DNA from: Laspinema sp. D2d
GTDB lineage: Bacteria > Cyanobacteriota > Cyanobacteriia > Cyanobacteriales > Laspinemataceae
Length of the DNA: 64,000 bases
Assembly (NCBI RefSeq): GCF_025370755.1
Contig: NZ_JAMXFC010000003.1
Span: 186,001-250,000, forward strand
Direction of reading: 5' to 3'
How positions within the stretch are numbered: position 1 is the first letter of the stretch; the number at the start of each line of letters is the position of its first letter. A program made the translations under genes and the position numbers. This document shows positions 21,201-30,277 of this stretch, piece after piece. The notes under the pieces were generated by a model. That model was not told the DNA's origin. It worked only from the letters and a program-made list of their open reading frames with translations, and searched no databases.

Positions 21201-23840
21201 ATATATGGCTGGCTACTCTGTGCCACCCTGACAAACATTGAGGCGGGATATGCAGCGGGAACAATGGCGATTCAGCTTGTAGATGCCCTGAATGCCAAAC
21301 CTATCAAATGCAAGGTTTATAATCTATTTGATGAAGGAATTAAGCCCTGGAAAGACCCTTTAATGAAAAATAATACCTTTTTTATCGAAGGGTTAAACCA
21401 AGGCTTGGAAGTGGGCGACTTGGAATATTCGGTTTATCATATTGTGGCTTATTGCTTAAAACTGCTTTTGAGTGGTCAGCCGTTGGATTTAGTTAAAAAA
21501 GAGCAGGAAAAGTATTTCAAATTTGCTTTGAAAGTCAAGCAAATTTATGGAATTAATTACCTGAAAATTTGGAAGCAATTTACCCATAAAATTACCACCG
21601 ACTATCTGCCTACGGAGTCGAATTGCTTATCGGGAGAAGAATTTAATCAAATCGAGATGATCCAGAGTTTAAGTGACTCTGATTCCAAGATTTTGTTATT
21701 TAATCTCTATCTGGCGAATACTCATCTGGTTTACCTATTTAACAATCCAAAACAAGGGGTAGTCTATGCCGAATTAGCGCTCGCCTATCAAGGAAGTGTC
21801 ATGGGTATGCTTGTGGGGGCTGTCCATAACTTCTACTATTCCCTATCCTTGCTGGCTGCCTATTCCTTGGCTGCCCCGGAAAAGCACCCCGAAATGTTGC
21901 AACAAGTTGAAAATAATCAGCAACAAATGCAGCAATGGGCCAAGTATGCCCCGGATAACTTCCAGCATAAATATGAGTTAGTGGAAGCTGAAAAAGCGCG
22001 GGTTTTGGGGCTTGTGCCGGAAGCAATGGAATGGTATGACTGCGCGATCGCCTCGGCGAGAGACCATGAATATCTCCAGGAAGAAGCGATCGCCAATGAA
22101 CGGGCGGCTGAGTTTTATTTTAACCTCGGGCGCTCCAAAATTGCCCAACTTTATCTGATTGATGCTTATGCCGCTTATCTGCGATGGGGTGCAACGGCTA
22201 AAGTTCACCAATTAGAATTGCATTATCCCCATCTCTTATCCCCCAAACGAGTTCGAGACCCCAACAGCACCGAAAGCACTCATACCACCACTTCAACGAC
22301 CAATTTGACCACAGGGGCGCTTGATTTGGCAACAGTTATGAAAGCCTCTCAAACCCTAGCCGATGAAATAATTTTCGATAATTTGCTGGAAAAACTCCTG
22401 GAAATTGTCATGGAAAGTGCAGGGGCACAAACCGGCTGCTTCATTTTGGAAAAGGGTCAAAAACTCTATGTAGAAGCCCGGGGAAGCGTGGATCCCATGC
22501 AGGTAATTCTTGGATTAGATACCCCCTTCCAAAACAGCAATGATGTTCCCGTCTCCCTGTTGACCTATGTCAGCCGAACCCGAGAGACTCTTGTTTTAAA
22601 TCAGGCAGCCAAGCGAGGCCGATTTATTGCCGATCCTTACCTCGTGAAAACTCAACCTAAATCGCTTCTGTGCACTCCAATTCTCAATCAGGGTAATCTG
22701 ATTGGGCTGCTTTATTTGGAAAATAACCAGACGACCAATGCGTTTACGGAGGACCGCGTTGAAGTCTTGAAAATGCTCTGTTCTCAGATTGCCATTTCGA
22801 TTAAAAATGCGCGACTTTATGGCAAGTTAGAAGCAACCACGACTGAACTCATTTCCGCTAAAGAACGGTTAGAAGAGTCTAATCATACCTTAGAAGAAAA
22901 GGTTGCCCAAAGAACCTTGGAGTTGCAGGCCAAAAATGCAGACCTCCAACAAACGTTGAAAAAGCTCCGTGAAACCCAGACCCAATTAATTCAAACGGAA
23001 AAAATGTCGAGTTTGGGACAGTTGGTGGCGGGGGTGGCCCATGAGATTAATAACCCAGTTAACTTTATTTATGGGAATCTCATTCATGGAGGGGAGTATC
23101 TCCAAGATTTACTCAATCTCCTGGAACTTTACGAAGAAACTTATCCGGAACCGACGGAGGACATTGAGGAGCGGGTTCAGGAAATTGAATTAGATTTTCT
23201 CAAGGAGGATTTCCCCAAAATTTTGATGTCTATGCAGGTGGGAGCAGAGCGAATTCGGCAGATTGTCCGATCGCTGCGAAACTTCTCTCGCTTAGATGAA
23301 GCGGACCTCAAAGAGGTGGATATTAATGAAGGGATTGAAAGTACCATCGAAATTTTGCGCCATCGCCTCAAAGAAAAACCGGGTTGCCGAGCGATTGCCT
23401 TAGAGAAAAATTATGGGACCTTACCCTTGGTCACCTGTTATGCGGGTCAACTGAACCAAGTGTTTATGAATATCCTCAGTAATGCTATTGATGCGTTAGA
23501 GGAAAAAGAGCGAAAACAAAGTTATGGGGATTTGTCTGTTCCCATCAATCCCGACTCCCTGCCCGTGATTGGGATTCGCACGAGTATGGAGAAGGATCAT
23601 CTGGTGATTCGGATTACAGATAATGCTACAGGGATGACCGAGGAGGTTCTCTCTAAATTATTTGACCCGTTCTTTACCACGAAACCTGTGGGGTCGGGGA
23701 CAGGTTTAGGGTTGTCCATCAGTTATCAAATTGTGGTGGAAAAACATGGGGGTCATCTGGACTGTCGTTCCACTTTGGGACAAGGGTCAGAATTTGCGAT
23801 CGCCATTCCCCTCAAACTCTCCCCTCAATCCCTTTCGTAA
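18297..23840 (+). CDS. Trifunctional Ser/Thr kinase / AAA ATPase / sensor histidine kinase
   Basis: An 1847-residue cytosolic signalling protein. Residues 1-270 are a Ser/Thr kinase (catalytic loop HKDIKPQN at 126-133, DFS in place of DFG, then GTLAYMSPEQTGR). A P-loop GYSGIGKTS at 328-336 starts an AAA/STAND-type ATPase, with VLFLDDLQWVD as Walker B. A long helical TPR-like region follows. A GAF domain spans about 1358-1510. Next come a coiled coil and a histidine kinase with phospho-acceptor H1582 (VAGVAHEINNPVNF) and the ATP-binding GTGLGLSIS near 1800. This architecture is widespread in filamentous cyanobacteria, and a few relatives affect heterocyst or stress responses. There is no membrane segment and no response regulator next to it. 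It ends about 700 bases before the NRPS gene in the same direction, so a regulatory link is possible but unproven. Confidence 0.93.
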   Translation: MNTISKYKRLEKIYEGQDTVVYRGQSTLDQTPVILKILKNEHPSLKEVINLKQEYEISKFLDLTGAIKAYELEKFENKLFLVLEDFGGKDLSEFLANESLNVKDVLNIGIQLADVLNQLHGNHIIHKDIKPQNIIIHPVTKQVKLSDFSIASRLNREHQAIANPNSLQGTLAYMSPEQTGRMNRAIDYRSDFYSLGVTFYQMLTGQLPFLTNDPLELIHAHIAKQPVPPHRVNPEIPEAVSNIVMKLLSKTAEERYQSAQGLKVDLEVCLNQLIYFGEITNFQAGNQDKSGRFFIPQKLYGREQEVEQLLSIFEKTCKGTVELVMVSGYSGIGKTSVINEIHKPIVQCRGYFIEGKFDPLQRNIPYTAIVKAFSDLVRQLLTETQARVEAWKEKLLEALGPNSQVIIELIPEVELIMGKQPPVPALPPMETQNRFNRVFQQFVQVFTQPEHPLVLFLDDLQWVDAASLKLLELLITDLDSQYLLALIAYRDNEVDATHPLMITVEELKKAGTVVHELTLQNLDKMHVQALVADTLREDKAKAKSLADLLCYKTQGNPFFLTQLFQSLYEDQLLIFDYNEGIWEWDLEQIQSRGITDLNVVELMTRNIQKLSPSTQEVLKVAACIGNRFTLDVLAIATDQLESTTATQLWKALQVGLILPISDGSRMALAMGARHSENQDLDAINPPEAHSYSQSSTYKFLHDRVQQAAYSLIPEEDRKLTHLKLGQQLLDKIGPDEIEANIFDIVNQLNRGVELLGKECLREDEFLQSEAIAPVELARLNLMAGHKAKEATAYETAAQYLTFGMELLAANSWEAEYHLSLDLQLEAAEAEYLNTNYPRATELTNSLLERGIELRDRVKVYELQIQLLIAQNQMVKAIDTGLTGIAELGVTLSEVPDAGQWAIELPTWTSLENLPKMTDPNKQAALRLLVAIIPAALISKPEIGPLIVFTQVNLCVQHGYSELSPYVYAIYGWLLCATLTNIEAGYAAGTMAIQLVDALNAKPIKCKVYNLFDEGIKPWKDPLMKNNTFFIEGLNQGLEVGDLEYSVYHIVAYCLKLLLSGQPLDLVKKEQEKYFKFALKVKQIYGINYLKIWKQFTHKITTDYLPTESNCLSGEEFNQIEMIQSLSDSDSKILLFNLYLANTHLVYLFNNPKQGVVYAELALAYQGSVMGMLVGAVHNFYYSLSLLAAYSLAAPEKHPEMLQQVENNQQQMQQWAKYAPDNFQHKYELVEAEKARVLGLVPEAMEWYDCAIASARDHEYLQEEAIANERAAEFYFNLGRSKIAQLYLIDAYAAYLRWGATAKVHQLELHYPHLLSPKRVRDPNSTESTHTTTSTTNLTTGALDLATVMKASQTLADEIIFDNLLEKLLEIVMESAGAQTGCFILEKGQKLYVEARGSVDPMQVILGLDTPFQNSNDVPVSLLTYVSRTRETLVLNQAAKRGRFIADPYLVKTQPKSLLCTPILNQGNLIGLLYLENNQTTNAFTEDRVEVLKMLCSQIAISIKNARLYGKLEATTTELISAKERLEESNHTLEEKVAQRTLELQAKNADLQQTLKKLRETQTQLIQTEKMSSLGQLVAGVAHEINNPVNFIYGNLIHGGEYLQDLLNLLELYEETYPEPTEDIEERVQEIELDFLKEDFPKILMSMQVGAERIRQIVRSLRNFSRLDEADLKEVDINEGIESTIEILRHRLKEKPGCRAIALEKNYGTLPLVTCYAGQLNQVFMNILSNAIDALEEKERKQSYGDLSVPINPDSLPVIGIRTSMEKDHLVIRITDNATGMTEEVLSKLFDPFFTTKPVGSGTGLGLSISYQIVVEKHGGHLDCRSTLGQGSEFAIAIPLKLSPQSLS

Positions 23841-24547
23841 GTTAATCCGGATCCTTCTGAACCCAAATCCGGTTGTGATCGGTCTGTAAAAACCCAAAAC
23901 CCTACAGGGTAGAGACATTAGCCATTCAAGCGCAGGCTAAACAGGAAAGTAGGTCTTTGAACCCGGATGGAATATCCCACGGGTCAAAGACCCTGGAATC
24001 GGGTATGCTTAGAGCTTGTGTCTGTATCCCAATCCTTGTTATGTTGGATGTAGACACAAGATTTAGTCATTTTAATAAGTTTTTAATATTAAAATTATTT
24101 TTACCCTTTGTCAAGGGAAAAAAATACTAAATTTGAGTAACCTGTTAATTTTTAAGAGAAATGGGGAACGATTAGTTTTAATAACCTTCCCAGATAATTC
24201 AGACCATTAATCAGCCCCGGGAGGATGTTCAGGGAGGTGTTGATTCTTCCTTTTGAATCCTATCTTAATCCAGAGAGGGAATCAAATTAGGTAGTTTTAC
24301 CGAGAGGTAGAGACTGATCCTCCGCCCTTATCCCTGTAGTTTCCGGAACCGGGATGAAGCAATTTCTCGCCTTGATTTCTGTGTAGGATGGAGAGCATTA
24401 ATGATGAGTCCCCTCTAAAATTTTATGCTGAAAACTGCCCAAATTCAGGAGAAATACTCAGGATCGAGTGGGGAAATCAATGCCTTGATCTCGCCAGGGG
24501 AAGGTTTGATGAATTAGGAATTCTTAACCAGGGCAAGGCAACATAAC
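23841..24547. other. Upstream region of the NRPS-PKS operon
   Basis: No gene is seen. A 13-bp stem-loop (GGTCTTTGAACCCG at 23952-23965 with CGGGTCAAAGACC at 23980-23992) follows the kinase gene and may end its transcript, although no T run follows. An AT-rich stretch (24061-24100) and a small hairpin CCCTT/AAGGG (24104-24117) lie further down. No clear -35/-10 pair was found by eye for the NRPS gene. Confidence 0.45.
23952..23992 (+). terminator. Stem-loop downstream of the kinase gene
   Basis: The left arm GGTCTTTGAACCCG pairs with the right arm CGGGTCAAAGACC with one bulged base, enclosing a 14-base loop. It lies 110 bases after the kinase stop codon. There is no U-tract, so it may be a transcript-stabilising or rho-type element rather than an intrinsic terminator. 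Confidence 0.4.
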
Positions 24548-27500
24548 ATGAGCAAACAGCGGACAACAGGGTGTATTCATCAACAATTTGAGGTGCAAGT
24601 CGAGTCTACTCCGGATGCAACAGCGATCGTCTGTGCAGGGGCCTCCTTAACTTACGAAACACTGAACCATCGGGCAAACCAACTCGCCCATTATTTGAAA
24701 AGTTTGGGCGTGGGGCCCGAGGTGCTCGTTGCCATCTGTCTCGATCGCTCCCTAGAAATGGCAGTCGCACTGTTAGCCATTCTCAAAGCTGGGGGGGCTT
24801 ATGTTCCGCTGGATCCCCACTATCCCCGCGATCGCCTGGCTTTTATGGTAGAGCATAGCCAAGCGAGGTTTTTACTCACCGATCGCCCACTGGGGGACTC
24901 CCTACCGCCCCATCAGGCTCAGGTGATCGATTTAGAGCAAGAGTGGGCCAAGATTACCACCTTTAGCGACCAAAATCCCGTCAGCGCCGTGAAGCCGGAT
25001 CACCTGGCCTATATTATCTACACCTCCGGTTCCACGGGGCAACCGAAAGGGGTGGCAGTCGAGCATGGGGCCGTCCTCAATACCCTGGTGGATATCAACG
25101 ATCGCTTTAAAATAGGCCCGGGCGATCGCGTCTTAGCCGTCTCTTCCCTCTGTTTTGACCTTTCGGTTTACGATATTTTCGGTCTTTTAATCGCCGGTGG
25201 AACCGTCGTGATGCCGAACCCTTCACCCACGCCGGACCCTCACCACTGGGCCGCAGTAATGGTGCAACAGCAGATTACCGTTTGGAACTCGGCACCCGCC
25301 TTGATACAAATGCTGATTGATGCCACCCTCGGCCAACCGGATCCGCTACCTGCCTCCTTGCGAGTCGTCCTCCTAAGCGGCGATTGGATTCCCCTGAGCT
25401 TGCCCGAACAAATCAAAGCCTTGGTTTCTGGAGTCCAGGTGATTGGACTCGGAGGTGCAACAGAAGCCTCTATTTGGTCCATTCTTTATCCCATCAAAAC
25501 CATTGACCCCAGTTGGAAAAGCATCCCCTACGGACAGGCGATGAGAAACCAGCGTTTTTATGTCTTGGATGAAACACTGCAACCCTGTCCGGAAGGAGTA
25601 CCCGGACAGCTTTATATCGGTGGAGTTGGATTAGCGCGGTGCTACTGGCGGGATGAAGCCAAAACCCAGTCCCGGTTCATTACCCATCCCCAGACATCCG
25701 AGCGTCTCTACTGTACCGGAGATTTGGGAAGCTACCGAAGCGATGGGAATATTGAGTTTATTGGACGCATCGATAATCAGGTAAAAATTCGGGGGTTCCG
25801 GATTGAACTGGGGGAAGTCGAAGCGGTTCTGAATCAACATCCCGATGTCCGGCAAGCGGTGGTGATTGATCGCGAAGATGTCCGGGGTAGTAAACGCTTG
25901 GTCGCTTATATCCTCACTACCATCATGCCCGATCGCCTACCGTACCTGAGTGAGGCCCTGGCAGAGGATGCAAATCAGCAGCAAGTCTCGATTCAGACGG
26001 AAGATTTCTCCACAGGTGGCGTGGCCGTGGTGGGAGTGCCTGAAAATTGGCGACCCCAGCAAGGGATCCGCCTAGAGTTGAGGTTACCGGGTTGTTCAGA
26101 ACCCTGTTGGTTTTCCGGACAGCTTGCCTGGTGTCGAGGCAACAAAGCGGGGGTTCACTTCAACTTGAACCCCGAGGAAGCGGCGATCGTTGCCACGAGT
26201 TTTAACCATCTGTTAGAAACCGCTGGATTTTATACGGTGTGGCAACGCACCGTATCGGGGAATTGGCGCCGGTTCCTCGGGGAAAAGCTGCCTGAGTACA
26301 TGGTCCCGTCCAGCTTCGTATTCTTGGATCATTTCCCCTTAACTCCGAATGGGAAAGTGAATCGCCAAGCGCTACCGGAACCAAAACGCAATGCTTGGAT
26401 AGTCCCGGAGGATGCCGGTGCACCCTCTACTCCCATCGAGCAAGTGGTGGCGGACATCTGGGCTGAAGTGCTGAGTGTGGAACGGGTGGGAGTGCATGAT
26501 AATTTCTTAGAATTGGGGGGACATTCTCTCCTAGCGACCCAGATTGTCTCGCGGGTGCGGGAAGCCTTTCAATGTAATTTACCCCTCCGAGCCCTGTTTA
26601 ATGCACCGACGGTGGCGCAACTGGCGAAACAGTTGGAAACCCTTCGTCAAGAAGAGTTGGAGTGGCAAGGGGGGGCGATCGCCCCAGTGGAACGCGATCG
26701 GCGGTTACCCACCTCCTTTGCTCAAGAGCAACTGTGGTTTCTGCATCAATGGCAACCGCTGATTCCCATGTACAACGAACCCGTAACGGTGTATCTCAGG
26801 GGACCGATTGACCTAACCGCACTCAATCGCAGTCTTAACGAAATCATCCGGCGTCACGAAAGCTTAAGAACCACCTTTCAAGCAGTGGAAGGACAGCCGG
26901 TACAAGTGATTCATCCCGTCTTAAAATTATCCCTGAACCGGATCAACCTGCAAGGGCAGTCTGAGACCCAACGGGAGGCACAAGCCCTACAGATTGCCAG
27001 CACAGAAGCCCGTAAACCCTTTGATCTGAGCAAAGGTCCCTTAGTGCGCGCTACCTTAATCCCACTGAGTGAGACAGACTACCGATTATTTCTGACCCTG
27101 CATCACATTATTATTGATGCCGTCTCGCTCTACCAGGTGTTTTTACCGGAACTGGCTGCACTTTACCAAGCCTTCACGACCGGGACCCCTTCTCCCTTGC
27201 CTGAAGTGAGCCTTCAATATGCGGACTTTGCGGTGTGGCAACGACAATCCCTCCCCAAAGAAGTGTTAGAGCGCCAGATGGGTTACTGGACAAAGCAGCT
27301 TGCCCATTTGTCCCCCTTGCAACTCCCAACGGACCACCTTCCTTCTGGACAAGGGACATTCCAGGGGGCGAAACAATATATGACACTCTCTCCCCCCCTC
27401 ACTGCGGCCCTTAAAGCCCTGAGTATGAGAGAAGGGGTGACCTTATTTACATTGTTGCTGACGGCATTCAAAACATTGCTCTACCGTTATACCCAACAAG

Positions 27501-30277
27501 AGGATCTTTGCGTGGGGACGGTGACAGCGGGTCGCGATCGCCCCGAAATTGAGAATCTGATCGGGTATTTTCTCAATACCCTGGTTCTGCGAACGGACCT
27601 CTCGGGTAATCCCCGATTTCGAGACTTGCTGCCGCGAGTCGAAGAGGTCTGTTTGCTGGCCCTGGCACACCAAGACCTCCCCTTTTCTCACATCGTCAGA
27701 ACCTTACAGCCAGAACGTCAGGGGAGTCAGAACCCCTTAGTCCAAGTCATGTTTGTACTCGAACCCCCAATCCCTACCAACGATCTGGGGTGGACTTTGG
27801 AGCAACTTGATGTAGATACAGGAACCGCTAAACTGGATTTGTCCGTTCAACTCGAAGAACGGGGGGAGAGAATTGTAGGGTATTGGGAATATAACACCCA
27901 GTTATTTGACCCCACCACCATCGCTCGGGCGATCGGTCATTTTCAGACCTTACTTGAAGAGATTGTCGCACATCCGGAACATCGAATCAGCGAGTTATCC
28001 CTGATTACACCCCAAGAACGAGCGGAAATTTTGGCCTGGAATCAAACCGAGGTGGATTATCCACGAACAGACTGTATTCATCAGTGGTTTGAGGCGCAAG
28101 TTGACCAGACTCCCGATGCGGTGGCGGTGGTATTTGAGGACCAAGAACTCACTTATCGCGAACTGAATCAACGTGCGAATCAACTCGCTCACTACTTGCA
28201 AACCCTCGGAGTAGGACCGGAGGTGCTCGTGGGTTTATGTGTGGACCGCTCTTTAGAATTGGTCATCGGAGTTCTGGGCATTTTAAAGGCGGGGGGCGCT
28301 TACTTGCCCTTAGATCCGGACTATCCCTCGGAGCGGTTGGCGTTCATGTTAGCAGATACCCGGGTGCGGCTGTTGTTAACTCAGGAAGACTTTTGTCCGC
28401 GCCTAGGGGAACAGTCAGGGCAGTTAATCTGCCTGGATCGGGATTGGGGAGAGATTGCCCAACAGAGTCGGGAGAATCCCGGGGTGCCGATGAGGTCGGA
28501 TCATTTAGCTTATGTCATCTATACATCGGGTTCCACAGGTCAACCCAAGGGAGTGATGTTAGCCCACCAAGGGTTATGCAACTTGGCTCAAGCCCAAATT
28601 CAGCTTTTTAAGCTCTCCCCGGATAGTCATGTTCTCCAATTTGCCTCCATCAGCTTTGATGCGTCTGTGTGGGAAATGCTCATGGCTTGGATGTCCGGTG
28701 CAACGCTATATTTAATCCAGAAAACCTGTCTGCTGTCCGGTTCGGCGTTAGTCGAACAAATCCGCCGCCACCAAATTACTACGGTGACTTTGCCGCCCTC
28801 CATTTTGGCAATGCTTCCCCAAGAGGAGGTGAAAACGTTACAAACTATTATTGTGGCGGGAGAAGCTTGTTCTGGGGATTTAGTCTCTCAATGGGGGACA
28901 GGACGACGATTTTTTAATGCTTATGGACCGACGGAATCAACAGTCTGTGCGACAGTAGCTGAAGCGGTTGCGAATCAGCAATCTCCCCCGATTGGACGGG
29001 CGATCGCCAATACCCAAGTATATGTTCTGGATGCCCAGATGCAATTATTGCCCGTCGGTGTTCCCGGAGAACTGTATATTGGCGGGGATGGACTGGCCCG
29101 AGGGTATCTGAACCGACCGGATTTGACGCGCGATCGCTTTGTACCCAACCCGTTTAGTCCGCAACCGGGAGCGCGTTTGTATAAAACCGGCGATTTGGCT
29201 CGGTATTTGCCCGATGGAAATTTGGAATTCCTCGGACGCATTGACCATCAAGTGAAAATCCGGGGACTGCGGATTGAACTGGGAGAAATTGAATCAGTCC
29301 TGACGCAACACCCGGATGTGCAAGCGGCAACAGTAATTGTTCGGGAGGATATCCCCCAGGATGAACGGTTGATTGCTTATATTGTCTCACGCTCCATGCC
29401 CGATCGCGTGCCGTACCGAGGGAACTGTTGGGTGGAGTTACCCGGCGATCGCCCGGTTCAAGTCCAGAGTAAAAATCTCTCCCGCCGTGGGATAGGGATA
29501 GTCGGACTCTCTCCTTGTCAACCCGGTACTTGGGTTCGCCTGCGCTTCGGTCCGGCGAACCCCTTTGGGAGTGAGTGGGTAACGGGACAGGTAGCTTGGT
29601 CGGATGGCTTGGAGGCCGGAATTGATTTCAACCTCACACCCGATAACCAGCAACGACTTCAGCAACTATTCGAGTCGCTTTTGGACCAACAGGGATTCTC
29701 TAAAGTGCTACAGCGGACTCATGCAGGGACTTTGCGACGCTATCTCTTAGACCATCTCCCTGCTTATATGGTGCCTTCGAGTTTCCTGTTTCTGAAGGCG
29801 CTGCCCTTAACCTTGAATGGTAAAGTCAACCGGAAGGCACTGCCTAAACCGGAAGCCGATCGCCGGGATTCCGAAGCTCGGTATCTGCCGCCCAAAAGTG
29901 AGATGGAAAAAGCGATCGCCTCGATTTGGCAAGGGGTGCTGCACTTAGAACAAGTGGGAATACAGGATAATTTTTTCGATCTTGGGGGACATTCCTTGAG
30001 TATGGCTCAGGTACATCGCCAATTGCTGGAATTGCTCGCCGCCGAGATCTCCCTGGTAGAACTGTTTCAATATCCGACGATCGCCACCTTGGCACAACGG
30101 TTGATTCATCTGAGTTCCCCCGTGCCTCCCCAGTCAGCCCTGACTCACGAATCTGAGGGATTCGGGCATCAAGGCGATCGTCGCCAGGATAGCTCAATTT
30201 CCCGCGCTCATCAGCAAAAAGAAGCGATCGCTCGCCAAAAACAATCCAGACAGCCCCGGAGATATCACAATGGATAA
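24548..30277 (+). CDS. Two-module NRPS with PilZ-like domains inside both A domains (Cys, Phe)
   Basis: Domain order over 1909 residues: A1 (about 15-610, split by PilZ1 at about 460-575), T1 (Ser660 in GGHSLLATQ), C (about 720-1150, HHIIIDA at 852-858), A2 (about 1170-1765, split by PilZ2 at about 1617-1735), T2 (Ser1816) and a basic tail. Reading the specificity pocket by alignment to GrsA gives DLYNLSLIWK for A1, a known cysteine code, and DAWTIAAVCK for A2, a phenylalanine code. There is no C domain before A1, so it is a loading module. The C motif has HHxxxDA rather than HHxxxDG. The stop overlaps the PKS start by 8 bases, and the tail of about 60 residues may dock to it. No phosphopantetheinyl transferase is nearby. 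Specificity is inferred; the architecture is directly visible. Confidence 0.93.
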   Translation: MSKQRTTGCIHQQFEVQVESTPDATAIVCAGASLTYETLNHRANQLAHYLKSLGVGPEVLVAICLDRSLEMAVALLAILKAGGAYVPLDPHYPRDRLAFMVEHSQARFLLTDRPLGDSLPPHQAQVIDLEQEWAKITTFSDQNPVSAVKPDHLAYIIYTSGSTGQPKGVAVEHGAVLNTLVDINDRFKIGPGDRVLAVSSLCFDLSVYDIFGLLIAGGTVVMPNPSPTPDPHHWAAVMVQQQITVWNSAPALIQMLIDATLGQPDPLPASLRVVLLSGDWIPLSLPEQIKALVSGVQVIGLGGATEASIWSILYPIKTIDPSWKSIPYGQAMRNQRFYVLDETLQPCPEGVPGQLYIGGVGLARCYWRDEAKTQSRFITHPQTSERLYCTGDLGSYRSDGNIEFIGRIDNQVKIRGFRIELGEVEAVLNQHPDVRQAVVIDREDVRGSKRLVAYILTTIMPDRLPYLSEALAEDANQQQVSIQTEDFSTGGVAVVGVPENWRPQQGIRLELRLPGCSEPCWFSGQLAWCRGNKAGVHFNLNPEEAAIVATSFNHLLETAGFYTVWQRTVSGNWRRFLGEKLPEYMVPSSFVFLDHFPLTPNGKVNRQALPEPKRNAWIVPEDAGAPSTPIEQVVADIWAEVLSVERVGVHDNFLELGGHSLLATQIVSRVREAFQCNLPLRALFNAPTVAQLAKQLETLRQEELEWQGGAIAPVERDRRLPTSFAQEQLWFLHQWQPLIPMYNEPVTVYLRGPIDLTALNRSLNEIIRRHESLRTTFQAVEGQPVQVIHPVLKLSLNRINLQGQSETQREAQALQIASTEARKPFDLSKGPLVRATLIPLSETDYRLFLTLHHIIIDAVSLYQVFLPELAALYQAFTTGTPSPLPEVSLQYADFAVWQRQSLPKEVLERQMGYWTKQLAHLSPLQLPTDHLPSGQGTFQGAKQYMTLSPPLTAALKALSMREGVTLFTLLLTAFKTLLYRYTQQEDLCVGTVTAGRDRPEIENLIGYFLNTLVLRTDLSGNPRFRDLLPRVEEVCLLALAHQDLPFSHIVRTLQPERQGSQNPLVQVMFVLEPPIPTNDLGWTLEQLDVDTGTAKLDLSVQLEERGERIVGYWEYNTQLFDPTTIARAIGHFQTLLEEIVAHPEHRISELSLITPQERAEILAWNQTEVDYPRTDCIHQWFEAQVDQTPDAVAVVFEDQELTYRELNQRANQLAHYLQTLGVGPEVLVGLCVDRSLELVIGVLGILKAGGAYLPLDPDYPSERLAFMLADTRVRLLLTQEDFCPRLGEQSGQLICLDRDWGEIAQQSRENPGVPMRSDHLAYVIYTSGSTGQPKGVMLAHQGLCNLAQAQIQLFKLSPDSHVLQFASISFDASVWEMLMAWMSGATLYLIQKTCLLSGSALVEQIRRHQITTVTLPPSILAMLPQEEVKTLQTIIVAGEACSGDLVSQWGTGRRFFNAYGPTESTVCATVAEAVANQQSPPIGRAIANTQVYVLDAQMQLLPVGVPGELYIGGDGLARGYLNRPDLTRDRFVPNPFSPQPGARLYKTGDLARYLPDGNLEFLGRIDHQVKIRGLRIELGEIESVLTQHPDVQAATVIVREDIPQDERLIAYIVSRSMPDRVPYRGNCWVELPGDRPVQVQSKNLSRRGIGIVGLSPCQPGTWVRLRFGPANPFGSEWVTGQVAWSDGLEAGIDFNLTPDNQQRLQQLFESLLDQQGFSKVLQRTHAGTLRRYLLDHLPAYMVPSSFLFLKALPLTLNGKVNRKALPKPEADRRDSEARYLPPKSEMEKAIASIWQGVLHLEQVGIQDNFFDLGGHSLSMAQVHRQLLELLAAEISLVELFQYPTIATLAQRLIHLSSPVPPQSALTHESEGFGHQGDRRQDSSISRAHQQKEAIARQKQSRQPRRYHNG
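25925..26270 (+). other. PilZ-like domain inserted in adenylation domain A1
   Basis: Between A8 (GRIDNQVKIRGFRIELGE, residue 406 on) and A9 (LPEYMVPSSF, residue 581) lie about 120 extra residues. They contain a PilZ pattern: DFSTGG (D486, S488, G491) matches [D/N]xSxxG, followed by a beta-rich run ending GQLAWCRGNKAGVHF. The RxxxR position reads RLPYL (463-467), so the second arginine is lost and c-di-GMP binding may be weakened or absent in this copy. Confidence 0.75.
29396..29740 (+). other. PilZ-like domain inserted in adenylation domain A2, with intact c-di-GMP motifs
   Basis: The insertion occupies the same A8-A9 site as in A1 and is clearly homologous to it (both begin MPDR-PY and end with QRT..G..RR). 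Here RVPYR (R1620 to R1624) satisfies RxxxR, and NLSRRG (N1643, S1645, G1648) satisfies [D/N]xSxxG, followed by GTWVRLRF and GQVAWSDGLEAGIDF. These are the canonical c-di-GMP contact motifs of PilZ domains. Confidence 0.8.

Noticed and set aside
26700-28000. C domain of the first NRPS as a heterocyclisation (Cy) domain, because the preceding residue is Cys
   Set aside because: The active-site motif is HHxxxDA, not the DxxxxD of Cy domains, so thiazoline formation is not expected.
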